Source: Cellvibrio japonicus Ueda107 (GTDB lineage: Bacteria; Pseudomonadota; Gammaproteobacteria; Pseudomonadales; Cellvibrionaceae). Taken from it: 64,000 bases of DNA. The DNA is taken from assembly GCF_000019225.1 (NCBI RefSeq), contig NC_010995.1:496001-560000 (forward strand), given 5' to 3'. This document shows, piece after piece, positions 8,878-17,655 of this stretch (position 1 is its first letter; every line of letters starts with the position of its first letter). The notes below the pieces were generated by a model, which was not told the DNA's origin, did no database searches, and saw only the letters and a list, made by a program, of their open reading frames with translations. Made by a program: the position numbers and the translations under genes.

Positions 8878-11073
8878 TTACATCTCCTGGGGATCTACAT
8901 CCAATGCCCAGCGGACGCGCCGTCCCAGTGGGTCAGCTTCCAATTGCAGCGCCAGTTGACTGAGCAGCTGTTGTAGCGGTTTGCGTTGCGCTGCATTGAA
9001 TTGAAGCTGGTAGCGAAAGCGGTCGCCGCGTTTTTCCATCATGGCAGGCAGGGGGCCCAGATAGCTTAACAAGGGGCTTGGGGGCAGGGTATCTTCGGCC
9101 AGCAGGCGGGCCCGCTCCAGGAATTGGAGTGCCAGTTCGGGGCGTTGGCTTTCGGCGCGCAGCAGTGCCAGGTGGCGATAGGGTGGCATCTGGGTGAGTT
9201 GGCGCTCGTGCAGTATCTGTTCCGCCAGGGTGTGGTAACCGCGGCTGACCAGGGTCTGCATCAACGGGTGATCGCTGTGATAGCTTTGGATCAGTACCTG
9301 TCCGGGTTTTTCGGCACGCCCGGCGCGTCCGGCTACTTGCAGTAATAACTGCCCCATGCGTTCGGGGCCGCGAAAGTCGGTACTGAAAAGCCCGGCATCG
9401 GCATCGATGATCACCACCAGGGTGACATCGGCAAAATGGTGGCCTTTGGCCAGCATTTGGGTACCGACCAGAATACAGGGTATGCCTTGATGGACGCCTG
9501 CCAGCAATTTTTGCATGCCGTCCTTAGCGCGGGTGGAGTCGCGGTCCACACGAATGACCGGTACCTGGGGGAACAGTTGTTGCAGGGCGGATTCACTGCG
9601 CTCTGTACCCTGGCCGAGTGGGAAAAGCTGCGGGCTTTTGCATTCGGGACAGGTGTGGGGGACGGCGCGCTGGTGATCGCAGTGGTGGCAGTGCAGGTGG
9701 CGCGGGCTCTGGTGCAAGGTCAGGCGCGCATCGCAGTGATTGCATTGCGCCAACCAGCCGCAAGCGTGGCACTCCAGGGCCGGGGCATAGCCGCGCCGGT
9801 TAAGGAATACCAGCACCTGGTTGCCGGCCTTGAGTGTGGCATCAATAGCGGCGAGGCTGGCGGCGGCAAAGCCTTCGTGCAGGGCCTGGTTGCGGATATC
9901 CAACAGGCGCAACTCGGGTGGTATGGCACTGCCTGCCCGCGCACGTAGTTGCAGGTGCTGGTATCGCTGGCTTTGCGCATTGTGCAGGCTTTCCAGTGAG
10001 GGAGTGGCCGAGCCGAGGATCAGTGGAATTCCCAGGCGTTGGGCGCGCATGACCGCCAGGTCCCGGGCGGAATAGCGAAACCCATCCTGCTGTTTAAAAG
10101 AGCCATCGTGCTCTTCATCCACGATGATGATGCCCGGTTTGGCAAGTGGGGTAAAAATAGCCGAGCGTGTTCCGATAATAATTGACGCATGACCTGCGCG
10201 CGCCTGTAACCAGGCATCCAACCGTTCGCGATCATTCAGGCCGGAATGCAGGGTCACAACAGGCGCAGCAAAGCGGCGGTGAAAGCGCGCCAGGGTTTGA
10301 GGGGTCAACCCAATTTCCGGTACCAGAACCAGGGCTTGTTTGCCCTGGGTCAATACCTTCTCTATCGCTTGCAGGTAAATTTCGGTCTTGCCACTGCCGG
10401 TAGCGCCATCGAGCAAATAGGTGGTAAAGCCTTCTGTATGAAGACTTGCCATAACCTTTGTTTGTTCATCACCCAGGACAAGTGGTTGTTCGCGCAGCAA
10501 GTGCAGTGTATCGGGACGTTCGGGCAGGAGCTCCTTGGTTTCAACCAGGCCTTTATCCTGTAGTTGTTTAAGGATGGGGCGACTGATTCCCAGGGGGGCC
10601 AGGTCGCTCCGTCGCAGATAATCCTGCTGTTGAAGTGCCGCTAGCAGGGCAGCCTGTTTGGGGGAGCGCTTCAGGGCTCCCTGGGGTAGTCCCTTGCCCT
10701 CGGGGGTTAGGGTAAAAACGGTTTCGCCGGCCAGATGTGCAGGTACCCCCTGGCGCAAAAGGACAGGTAGCGCAGTTTGCAAGGCTTCACCCGGGGCGCA
10801 TTGGTAATAGTCGGCGGCCCAGAGGCTGAGTTCAAGGAGTTCGGTGTCCATTACCGGTATTTCATCGAGAATCTCCAGGGCTGGTTTGAGTTTGTGTTCT
10901 GCCAGATGGGAGTGACTCTTGCAGGTAATCAATAAGCCGATCAGCTCCTGGTTGCCAAAAGGTACTTTTACCCGCGAACCGGGCATTGGGTTGTCGCCGG
11001 ACCAGTTACCAGGCAGGAGGTAATCAAAACGGCGGCGCAGTGGGGTGGGCAGGGCGACTTCAAGAATGGTCAT
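8878..11073 (-). CDS. priA: PriA, primosomal 3'-5' helicase
   Basis: A 731-residue replication-restart helicase (732 in E. coli). Seen: N-terminal 3'-DNA-binding domain, Walker A GATGSGKT (223-230), DEEH box (319-322), and eight cysteines (435, 438, 444, 447, 462, 465, 475, 478) for two structural zinc ions inserted in the helicase core, followed by motifs V-VI (ILVGTQMLAKGHHF, QVAGRAGRAEKPGQ). PriA recognises stalled forks and loads DnaB. It begins the leftward block priA-SPOR-hslVU and is divergent from the HiPIP gene. Confidence 0.98.
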   Translation of the reverse strand: MTILEVALPTPLRRRFDYLLPGNWSGDNPMPGSRVKVPFGNQELIGLLITCKSHSHLAEHKLKPALEILDEIPVMDTELLELSLWAADYYQCAPGEALQTALPVLLRQGVPAHLAGETVFTLTPEGKGLPQGALKRSPKQAALLAALQQQDYLRRSDLAPLGISRPILKQLQDKGLVETKELLPERPDTLHLLREQPLVLGDEQTKVMASLHTEGFTTYLLDGATGSGKTEIYLQAIEKVLTQGKQALVLVPEIGLTPQTLARFHRRFAAPVVTLHSGLNDRERLDAWLQARAGHASIIIGTRSAIFTPLAKPGIIIVDEEHDGSFKQQDGFRYSARDLAVMRAQRLGIPLILGSATPSLESLHNAQSQRYQHLQLRARAGSAIPPELRLLDIRNQALHEGFAAASLAAIDATLKAGNQVLVFLNRRGYAPALECHACGWLAQCNHCDARLTLHQSPRHLHCHHCDHQRAVPHTCPECKSPQLFPLGQGTERSESALQQLFPQVPVIRVDRDSTRAKDGMQKLLAGVHQGIPCILVGTQMLAKGHHFADVTLVVIIDADAGLFSTDFRGPERMGQLLLQVAGRAGRAEKPGQVLIQSYHSDHPLMQTLVSRGYHTLAEQILHERQLTQMPPYRHLALLRAESQRPELALQFLERARLLAEDTLPPSPLLSYLGPLPAMMEKRGDRFRYQLQFNAAQRKPLQQLLSQLALQLEADPLGRRVRWALDVDPQEM

Positions 11074-11206
11074 GGATGGTCAGTGATAAGGTGCACGCAA
11101 TGCCGCAGTGTCCGTTCCGGGGTGGCCAATTGCAAGCGCTTGTACAGGTTGTGCCTGTTTATTCCCCGGCAGATGCAGACGAATGACAACAATAGGAGTG
11201 ATTACC

Positions 11207-11485
11207 GTGAAACGTCGAGAGTTTATCAAATGGTCCGGGCTTATTGCCGGTTCCAGCCTGATTTCTGCCTACGAACTCCAGGCCCAGGAGCCGTTGAGTG
11301 AGGATAATCCCCAAGCCAAGGCGCTGGGCTATGTGGAGCAATCGGAAGCGGCTGCGCGCCATTGTACGAATTGCCTGCAAGCCACCGGGGATTTGAGTGC
11401 AGAATGGGTTGGCTGCAAGATTTTTCCGGGGAAGTTGGTAAAAGGAGCTGGCTGGTGCAAAGTCTGGTCCCCCAGGCCTGCCTGA
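11207..11485 (+). CDS. High-potential iron-sulphur protein (HiPIP), Tat-exported
   Basis: A 92-residue protein read from a GTG at 11207, 8 bases after aggag; the frame also holds upstream starts, but they put extra residues before the signal. Residues 2-20 form a twin-arginine signal (KRREFIKWSGLIAGSSLIS). The mature part carries the four HiPIP cysteines Cys53, Cys56, Cys70 and Cys84 in HCTNC, WVGCKIFPGK and GAGWCKVW, ligands of a cubane 4Fe-4S cluster. HiPIPs carry single electrons in the periplasm, often to reaction centres or terminal oxidases. No obvious redox partner lies beside it; neighbours are priA (divergent) and rpmE. The family match is strong, the partner unknown. Confidence 0.87.
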   Translation: MKRREFIKWSGLIAGSSLISAYELQAQEPLSEDNPQAKALGYVEQSEAAARHCTNCLQATGDLSAEWVGCKIFPGKLVKGAGWCKVWSPRPA

Positions 11486-11531
11486 CTGCCAGTGAGATCT
11501 GCCCGCCGGCCTTGCCATGGGCAGATTCTGC

Positions 11532-11559
11532 TTGCCTTGGAGCAATAATCTGCTAGTAT
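11532..11559 (+). promoter_or_regulatory. Candidate sigma-70 promoter for rpmE
   Basis: ttgcct and tagtat are separated by 16 bases, about 90 bases before the rpmE start. The match is moderate, judged only from hexamers and position. Confidence 0.45.
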
Positions 11560-11651
11560 CGCCGCTCCCTAAAAACGCCGTTTTCTTTTAACCGTTGTGC
11601 GGTGCCTGGCCAATGCCCGGGTGGCGGCACACTTTATTCAAGGCAAGTGTC

Positions 11652-11870
11652 ATGAAACCTGAAATTCATCCCTCATACAAAGAGGTTACCGTGAACTGCA
11701 GTTGCGGTAATAACTTCCAAACCCGTTCCACACTGGGTAAAGATTTCCACGTAGACGTGTGCAATGAATGCCACCCTTTCTATACCGGCAAGCAAAAAGA
11801 AGCTAGCACCGGTGGCCGCGTTGACCGCTTCACCAAGCGTTTCGGCAGCCGTATTGCCGTCAAGAAGTAA
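11652..11870 (+). CDS. rpmE: 50S ribosomal protein L31 (zinc-binding type)
   Basis: A 72-residue protein. The start at 11652 (MKPEIHPSYKEV) was chosen because it matches the L31 N-terminus; the frame is open further upstream but those residues are not L31-like. Four cysteines in CSC and CNEC form the zinc site of the C+ type L31, and the end TGGRVDRFTKRFG is diagnostic. L31 bridges the ribosomal subunits. C+ paralogues are typically replaced by C- forms under zinc shortage; no such paralogue is in the window. Confidence 0.97.
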   Translation: MKPEIHPSYKEVTVNCSCGNNFQTRSTLGKDFHVDVCNECHPFYTGKQKEASTGGRVDRFTKRFGSRIAVKK

Positions 11871-11895
11871 TAAGATGGTGCGGGTAACCGCAAGC

Positions 11896-11940
11896 CATAA
11901 AAAAACGCCGAGCGCCTTGGGCCTCGGCGTTTTTTTATGG
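11896..11940 (+). terminator. Intrinsic terminator after rpmE
   Basis: An 18-bp inverted repeat (11896-11913 and 11923-11940) whose arms include the A7 and T7 runs and the GC core acgccgag / ctcggcgt. Because the arms are symmetrical it can act on both strands. It lies between rpmE and the nuclease gene, so the nuclease needs its own promoter. Confidence 0.92.
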
Positions 11941-11991
11941 CGTACCATCCATGGCCGCCACCCTTCGGGTCGTCGTTGTACGACATTGAAA

Positions 11992-12765
11992 ATGGCTCCC
12001 GGCCATTTTTTATGGCTGTTATTAACGCTGTCTCTCCATTCGCTGGCGGATTGTGGCCAGGGCGATGGCCGCTGGTTCACGGTAGAGCGGGTTGTTGATG
12101 GCGATACCCTCAGGCTGAGTGATGGGCGCTCCGTCAGGGTACTGGGGATGAATGCCCCCGAACTGGATCGCAAAGGGCAGCCCGGGCAATCCCTGGGGGT
12201 GGAGGCAAAACGGGCAGCAGAGTTATTCGTCGAACAGGCCAAAGGGCGCGTGCAACTGGGGCTGGAGCAGGAGCAGCGCGACCATTACGGGCGTGTGCTG
12301 GCACACGTATACAACCCACAGGGCCAAAGCCTGGCTGTGAGCCTGTTGCAGCAGGGGTTGGCATTTCCTATTGCTGTCCCTCCCAATATTGACCAGGCAG
12401 AGTGCTTGTTTGCCGCCCATGAAGAGGCGCGTCAGGTACGGCGCGGTATTTGGGGCAAGGCGGCCTGGAAGGCCAAACCGGCGACCCAGCTCAACCAGCG
12501 CGATACCGGTTTCCAGCGAATCAAGGGACGCATTGAAAAAGTGGATATTAATTCAGCGGTTTGGCTGGAATTGGAGGGCGCCCTGGTATTGCGGATCGCC
12601 CGCGAGGATTGGCCCTATTTTTCCTACACGGCAAATGACTGGAAAAGCCTGAAAGGCAAGTCCCTCGAAGTCCAGGGGTGGGTTACCGCACGCCGCAACA
12701 CCAATCCGTCGTTCAAGCCCTTGGTGATGGCAGTAAGGTCTCCCCTGGTTCTGCGTTTTGATTAG
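11992..12765 (+). CDS. Secreted staphylococcal-nuclease-like (SNase) protein
   Basis: A 257-residue protein from ATG 11992, which gives a signal peptide (MAPGHFLWLLLTLSLHSLAD). The same frame stays open back into rpmE, but that extension crosses the rpmE terminator and is not believable. Residues 28-160 are an SNase/thermonuclease fold: VDGDTLRL, the MNAPELDR segment and GRVLAHVY carry the expected metal and phosphate ligands. The C-terminal 90 residues look like a second beta-rich module (RIKGRIEKVDINSAVWLELE), perhaps OB-fold. It probably degrades extracellular or periplasmic nucleic acid. The order rpmE-SNase-ponA is seen in pseudomonads. Confidence 0.85.
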   Translation: MAPGHFLWLLLTLSLHSLADCGQGDGRWFTVERVVDGDTLRLSDGRSVRVLGMNAPELDRKGQPGQSLGVEAKRAAELFVEQAKGRVQLGLEQEQRDHYGRVLAHVYNPQGQSLAVSLLQQGLAFPIAVPPNIDQAECLFAAHEEARQVRRGIWGKAAWKAKPATQLNQRDTGFQRIKGRIEKVDINSAVWLELEGALVLRIAREDWPYFSYTANDWKSLKGKSLEVQGWVTARRNTNPSFKPLVMAVRSPLVLRFD

Positions 12766-12782
12766 GGCCTTATCGGCCCTAA
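12762..12782. terminator. Hairpin shared by two convergent stop codons
   Basis: ttagggcc / ggccctaa (12762-12769, 12775-12782) with a 5-base loop. The left arm includes the nuclease stop tag and the right arm includes the ponA stop. There is no T run on either side, so termination strength is uncertain. Confidence 0.5.
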
Positions 12783-15181
12783 AACAACTCCTCTGGCAGG
12801 GTTGCCTGTTCGGTTTCCTCCAGCGAGCTGGAAGCGGTGCGGCCCCGGTCTTCTGACAGGAACACCTCGAAGATCGCATCCGGATCGCCGGATTGGGCCG
12901 GCTTTCCGGTATCCGGGTTAATTCTTACCGTGACAATGCCCTCAGGTTGCCTGCGCAGTTGCTCAGGCATGCCCTCCAGGGCTGCCCGCATAAAATCGAT
13001 CCAGATCGGCAATGCTGCCGAACTGCCGAACTCGCGGCGGCCCAGCAGCGTGTTCTGGTCGAACCCGACCCAGACAGTGGCAACCATCTTGGGGTTATAA
13101 CCGGCGAACCAGGTGTCGCGTGGACCATTGGTGGTACCGGTTTTCCCGGCCAGGTCACTGCGCTCCAGCCGCTGTTTTGCAAGGCGTCCTGTACCCTTTT
13201 CAACCACATCCTTCAACATGGAATCCATCAGGTAGGCAATGCGCTCGTCGATAATTCTCGGTGCTGCATTGGTTACCGTGACTGGCTGCGCGGCTTGTCC
13301 GGTTTCATCCAGCTCTGGTTGATTGGGTTGTGCGCAGCTGCGACAGACTTTTTGTGGGTTGGCTTCGTACACAATACGGCCGTTGCTGTCCTCAATCCGG
13401 GTAACCAGATAAGGCGTCACCTTGAAGCCGCCATTGGCAAAAGACGCATAGGCGGTTGCCATCTGCAAGGGAGTTAACTCGTGGGTACCCAGTGCCAGGG
13501 TAAGGTCGCGTGGGAAGTCGCGCTTGTTAAAGCCAAAACGCTCCAGGCTGTCCAGCGCATTTTGCATGCCGATAGCGCGTAACAAACGTATGGATACCAG
13601 GTTGCGCGAGCGATAAAGCGCCTGGCGTAGGCGCATAGGGCCGACAAATTTGCCATCGTCGTTTTCAGGGCGCCAGGCAACCCCTGAGCCGGTATTCTCA
13701 ATCACGATAGGCGCGTCATTAATAATAGATGCCGGTGTAAAGCCGTTTTCCAGTGCCGCGGTGTATAACAGGGGCTTGAATGATGATCCCGGTTGGCGTG
13801 CACCTTGTGTCACACGGTTAAAGTGGCTCTGTTTAAAGTCGAAGCCTCCCACCAGAGAGCGGATCGCACCATCGACAGGATCCAGGGCCACCAGTGCAGA
13901 CTGTACAGCCGGCACCTGGTTGAAGCGCCAGTTGCCATCGGCATCTCTGATGATACGAACCACATCGCCCGTTTTCAGGAATTCGGTAGCGGCTTTGTAC
14001 ACAGCGCCACGGCTGTCCTCTGTCAAATAGGGGCGAAGGTTTTCAAAGCCTTGCTCCCAGGTCAGCTCCACAATGTCGCTGTCGCTGAGCAAGACCTTGA
14101 TTTCACGCGGCTTAACTTCCAATACCGCAGCAGGAAGGAGGCCTCCCAATACAGGAATGGTCTGGAGCTCGTCCAGCCAATCGTTATAGTCCTGGTCGGT
14201 AGAGGGTTTCAAATGACGCTCGGGGCCGCGATAGCCGTGGCGTTGATCGTAATCCATCAAGCCCCTGATCAGTGCTGTTTGGGCGGCAGCCTGGAGGGAA
14301 CTGTCAACGCTGGTGTACACCCTATAGCCATCGATATAGGTGGCTTCACCAAAGCGATCCAATGCTTCCTGGCGGGCCATTTCAGCCACATAAGGTGCAT
14401 TTACATCCAGTGTGGTGCCGTGGTAACTCGCGGTATTGGGTTCATTGATGGCTGCCTGGTAAGTGGCTTGGTCGATGTAGTTCAGTTTGTGCATCCGTCC
14501 CAAAATCCAGTCGCGGCGGATCATCGCCCGTTTGGGATTGGCCAGGGGGTTATAGGCGGAGGGCGCCTTAAGTACACCGACAATCATGGCGTATTGGGCG
14601 GCACTCAGATCCTGAACATCCCTGCCGTAATAGATCTGGGCGGCGGCCTGGAGGCCATAGGCGCGGTTCCCGAAGAACATTTTATTGTTGAATAATTCGA
14701 GGATTTCTTCCTTGGTAAATTTTCGTTCAATTTCAATGGATAAGAGGATTTCGTTAAACTTGCGTGAGAAGATTTGCTTGCGAGTGAGAAAGAAATCACG
14801 CGCCAATTGCATAGTTAGTGTACTTCCGCCCGATTGGATCTGACCTGATTTCAATAAATGTGAACCTGCTCGCACCAGCCCGCGGAGAGAAACGCCATGA
14901 TGTTCAAAGAACTCTGCATCTTCGGCGGCCAATAGTGCCTTTATATAGAGCGGTGGTATCTGGTCGTACTTCAGCGGCGTGCGACGCTGTTCACCAAATT
15001 CCCCAATCAGTTTGCCATCGCTTGAATAAACCCTGAGCGGAGTCTGTAATTTAACTTCCCTGAGGCTGTCCACCGGGGGCAGTTTGGGGCTCAGATATAG
15101 ATAAAGCCCTGCTGATGCCACCAAGGTAACACTCAGACCAGACAGTAACAGCCAGAAAAAGACGCGGAAAAGGGATTTCAT
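12779..15181 (-). CDS. ponA: Penicillin-binding protein 1A (bifunctional glycosyltransferase/transpeptidase)
   Basis: An 800-residue class A PBP when started at the ATG complementary to 15179-15181 (MKSLFRVFFWLL), which matches the usual N-terminus; the frame extends 20 codons further upstream. Domains: membrane anchor, GT51 transglycosylase (AAEDAEFFEHHG with the catalytic Glu, then GGSTLTMQLARDFFL), an OB-like insertion, and a penicillin-binding transpeptidase with PGSSFKPL (SxxK nucleophile), SRN and KTGTT boxes. It polymerises and cross-links peptidoglycan in the periplasm. Divergence from pilM is the standard Pseudomonas/Vibrio arrangement. Confidence 0.97.
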   Translation of the reverse strand: MKSLFRVFFWLLLSGLSVTLVASAGLYLYLSPKLPPVDSLREVKLQTPLRVYSSDGKLIGEFGEQRRTPLKYDQIPPLYIKALLAAEDAEFFEHHGVSLRGLVRAGSHLLKSGQIQSGGSTLTMQLARDFFLTRKQIFSRKFNEILLSIEIERKFTKEEILELFNNKMFFGNRAYGLQAAAQIYYGRDVQDLSAAQYAMIVGVLKAPSAYNPLANPKRAMIRRDWILGRMHKLNYIDQATYQAAINEPNTASYHGTTLDVNAPYVAEMARQEALDRFGEATYIDGYRVYTSVDSSLQAAAQTALIRGLMDYDQRHGYRGPERHLKPSTDQDYNDWLDELQTIPVLGGLLPAAVLEVKPREIKVLLSDSDIVELTWEQGFENLRPYLTEDSRGAVYKAATEFLKTGDVVRIIRDADGNWRFNQVPAVQSALVALDPVDGAIRSLVGGFDFKQSHFNRVTQGARQPGSSFKPLLYTAALENGFTPASIINDAPIVIENTGSGVAWRPENDDGKFVGPMRLRQALYRSRNLVSIRLLRAIGMQNALDSLERFGFNKRDFPRDLTLALGTHELTPLQMATAYASFANGGFKVTPYLVTRIEDSNGRIVYEANPQKVCRSCAQPNQPELDETGQAAQPVTVTNAAPRIIDERIAYLMDSMLKDVVEKGTGRLAKQRLERSDLAGKTGTTNGPRDTWFAGYNPKMVATVWVGFDQNTLLGRREFGSSAALPIWIDFMRAALEGMPEQLRRQPEGIVTVRINPDTGKPAQSGDPDAIFEVFLSEDRGRTASSSLEETEQATLPEELF

Positions 15182-15280
15182 GCTAGGCATTTTTTCTATG
15201 TGAATTAATGGGTTAGCGAAGACGCTTCGGAAGGCCGGCATTATACGGGCTTTTTAGTTGTTTACATATTCATCGGTTTG

Positions 15281-15308
15281 TTGCAGGCTTAAGTTAAAGT
15301 GCTATAAC
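15281..15308 (+). promoter_or_regulatory. Candidate promoter of the pilMNOPQ operon
   Basis: ttgcag and tataac are separated by 16 bases and lie about 40 bases before pilM in the ponA-pilM divergent gap. It is a moderate hexamer match; the operon has no other upstream room. Confidence 0.5.
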
Positions 15309-15344
15309 ATAAACTACGTCTAAGTTACGGAAATAGATAGAAAA

Positions 15345-16412
15345 ATGGGCATTTTAAGTTTCCTAGATAAAAAGGCGAAGCCGGTGATTGGGCTGGATAT
15401 CAGTTCCACGTCGGTAAAGCTGTTAGAGCTCACGCGTAGCGGAGACCGCTATCGTGTTGAATCCTATTCCGTAAAACCCCTTCCACCCAATGCGGTGGTT
15501 GAAAAAAATATTGCAGACCCGGTTGCTGTCGCTGAAGTCATTCGCACCATGGTCAAGCAATCCAAGACCAAGCTAAAGCATGCAGCGGTGGCCGTGGCGG
15601 GTTCGGCGGTGATCACCAAGGTGATCGATATGCCTGCTGAGCTGAATGAAGATGCGATGGAAAGCCAGATTGCGGCCGAAGCGGATCAATATATACCCTT
15701 TCCCCTGGAAGAGGTTGCCTTGGATTTTGAAATTCAGGGGCCATCCCCGCGCAACCCTGAACAGGTAGAGGTTTTACTGGCAGCCTGTCGTCGTGAAAAC
15801 GTTGAAGTTCGCGAACAGGTGCTAGCCGAGTCCGGCTTGCTTGCAGAGAAGGTGGATATTGAAGCCTACTGTATGGAGCGGGCATTCGAATTAATTGCCG
15901 AGCAGCTTGAGGACCAGGAAGGCCAGGTGGTAGCAATTATTGATATAGGTGCCACCATGACCACACTCAGTGTGTTGGTTGATGGCAAGACGGTATATAC
16001 CCGCGAACAATTATTTGGTGGGCGCCAGCTGACAGAGGAAATCCAGCGACGTTATGGTTTGTCGCGTGAAGAGGCCGGCCTGGCTAAAAAGCAGGGTGGT
16101 CTCCCCGATGATTATGAAATGGAAGTGCTTAACCCATTCAAGGATGCTGTCGTACAGCAGGTTACCCGCTCACTCCAGTTCTTTTTCTCAGCTAGCCAAT
16201 ATAACGATGTGGATTACATCATCCTCGCCGGCGGTGTTGCGTCTCTGGAAGGTTTGGTTGGTTTGATTGAGGAAAAGCTGGGAACTCAAACGGTAGTTGC
16301 CAATCCTTTTGCGCGTATGTCGGTCTCCTCTCGTGTTAATGCGGTCTCTCTGGCTACTGATGCTCCTTCATTAATGATTGTTACCGGTCTGGCAATGAGG
16401 AGTTTTGACTAA
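15345..16412 (+). CDS. pilM: PilM, actin-like type IV pilus assembly ATPase
   Basis: A 355-residue cytoplasmic protein (about 354 in Pseudomonas aeruginosa) with the FtsA/actin-like fold: phosphate-1 loop VIGLDISSTSVKLLEL near residue 14, phosphate-2 VVAIIDIGATMTTLSVL near 200, and the adenosine motif IILAGGVASLEGL. It binds the cytoplasmic tail of PilN and helps dock the pilus motor. It is the first gene of pilMNOPQ; its stop overlaps the pilN start by one base (TAATG). Confidence 0.97.
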   Translation: MGILSFLDKKAKPVIGLDISSTSVKLLELTRSGDRYRVESYSVKPLPPNAVVEKNIADPVAVAEVIRTMVKQSKTKLKHAAVAVAGSAVITKVIDMPAELNEDAMESQIAAEADQYIPFPLEEVALDFEIQGPSPRNPEQVEVLLAACRRENVEVREQVLAESGLLAEKVDIEAYCMERAFELIAEQLEDQEGQVVAIIDIGATMTTLSVLVDGKTVYTREQLFGGRQLTEEIQRRYGLSREEAGLAKKQGGLPDDYEMEVLNPFKDAVVQQVTRSLQFFFSASQYNDVDYIILAGGVASLEGLVGLIEEKLGTQTVVANPFARMSVSSRVNAVSLATDAPSLMIVTGLAMRSFD

Positions 16413-17002
16413 TGGCTAAAATAAACTTATTGCCCTGGCGCCAGGCCTATCGCGAGGAAAAGAAGCGCGAGTTTCTTGTGGTTATTGGTTTTGTACTTGG
16501 TTTGTCAGTTTTAGGGGCTTATCTGTGGATTAGCAGCGTAGAAGCCAGTATTGACAACCAAAATTCACGCAATCGCCTTTTGGATCAGGAAATTAAAAAA
16601 CTGGATGAGCAGGTTAAGGAAATCAGCGAACTGAAAAAAGTGCGTGATGACTTGTTGGCACGGATCAAGGTTATTCAAGACCTTGAAGGAACCCGTCCTG
16701 TCATTGTTCGCTATTTTGATGAGTTTGCTAAAGCAGTACCGGATGGCGTCTATGTCACTATGGTTGATAAAAAGGGATCGGCTATTACGATCGAAGGTGT
16801 TGCTGAGTCCTATAACCGTGTTGCCAGTTTTATGCGCAACCTGGATGCATCAGATTGGTTTGCTTCTCCCAACCTGACATCGGTAACGGCTGCCCCCTCT
16901 GAAGGAGAACAAGCCAGTAGTTTCAAAATGACAGTGCAAACATCAGCACCAGCTGATGCTGATCCTGCAGCTGCGAGTACTTCTACAGGAGCGGCAAAAT
17001 AA
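16412..17002 (+). CDS. pilN: PilN, type IV pilus inner-membrane alignment protein
   Basis: A 196-residue bitopic protein. The N-terminal INLLPWRQAYRE motif is the PilM-binding peptide, followed by one membrane helix (about 24-43) and a periplasmic coiled coil (about 45-85) with a ferredoxin-like domain that pairs with PilO. The C-terminal end is Ala/Thr-rich. It overlaps both neighbours by one base, which implies coupled translation and balanced amounts. Confidence 0.96.
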   Translation: MAKINLLPWRQAYREEKKREFLVVIGFVLGLSVLGAYLWISSVEASIDNQNSRNRLLDQEIKKLDEQVKEISELKKVRDDLLARIKVIQDLEGTRPVIVRYFDEFAKAVPDGVYVTMVDKKGSAITIEGVAESYNRVASFMRNLDASDWFASPNLTSVTAAPSEGEQASSFKMTVQTSAPADADPAAASTSTGAAK

Positions 17003-17655
17003 TGTCATTACAAGACTCCATTAATAAATTAAACGAATTCGATGTTAATGATATCGATTTTGACAAAATCGGCGTGTGGCCATTACCGGCGAAAATAGCT
17101 GTTTGTACATTGCTGGTTGTTATTGTTATCGCACTGACGTACTACTTGAAGATAAGTGACCTTAATATGCAATTGGCAAGTGTCGAAGCTAAGGAAAAGA
17201 CGCTTCGCCAAACTTTCCAGACCAAAAGTTTTGAGGCTGCCAATCTGGATGCCTATAAAGCACAAATGGAAGAAATGAAGGTTACCTTCGATTCGTTACT
17301 GTCTCGCTTGCCTGCCAAGACAGAAGTGCCAGGGTTGCTGGAAGATATTGGAACACGGGGTAGTGAAAGCGGTTTGACAATTAACAGCGTTGCTATACAA
17401 CCGGATGTGGTTGCGGAATATTACATTGAGGTGCCAATCGCAATTGATGTAAAAGGCGGCTATCACGATATGGGCGGGTTTGTGAGTGGGGTTGCTGGAA
17501 TGCCGCGTATTGTGACGTTGCATGATTTTACGATCAGTTCGCTCAAGGATGATCGCGGTCTTAATATGAAGATTGCTGCAAAGACTTATAGATATAAGAC
17601 GCAAGAGCAAGATGGCGGTTCTACGGCGGTCAGAGCTGGAGGGCAGATTAAATGA
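17002..17655 (+). CDS. pilO: PilO, type IV pilus inner-membrane alignment protein
   Basis: A 217-residue protein with one membrane helix (about residues 31-49, AVCTLLVVIVIALTYYL), a coiled coil (about 55-95) and a periplasmic ferredoxin-like domain, the pattern of PilO. It heterodimerises with PilN and binds the PilP lipoprotein, linking the inner-membrane platform to the secretin. It overlaps pilN by one base and pilP by four. Confidence 0.95.
   Translation: MSLQDSINKLNEFDVNDIDFDKIGVWPLPAKIAVCTLLVVIVIALTYYLKISDLNMQLASVEAKEKTLRQTFQTKSFEAANLDAYKAQMEEMKVTFDSLLSRLPAKTEVPGLLEDIGTRGSESGLTINSVAIQPDVVAEYYIEVPIAIDVKGGYHDMGGFVSGVAGMPRIVTLHDFTISSLKDDRGLNMKIAAKTYRYKTQEQDGGSTAVRAGGQIK

Noticed and set aside
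11764..11991. Open frame extending the SNase gene back into rpmE
   Set aside because: It would overlap rpmE and cross its strong terminator; the signal peptide begins at 11992.
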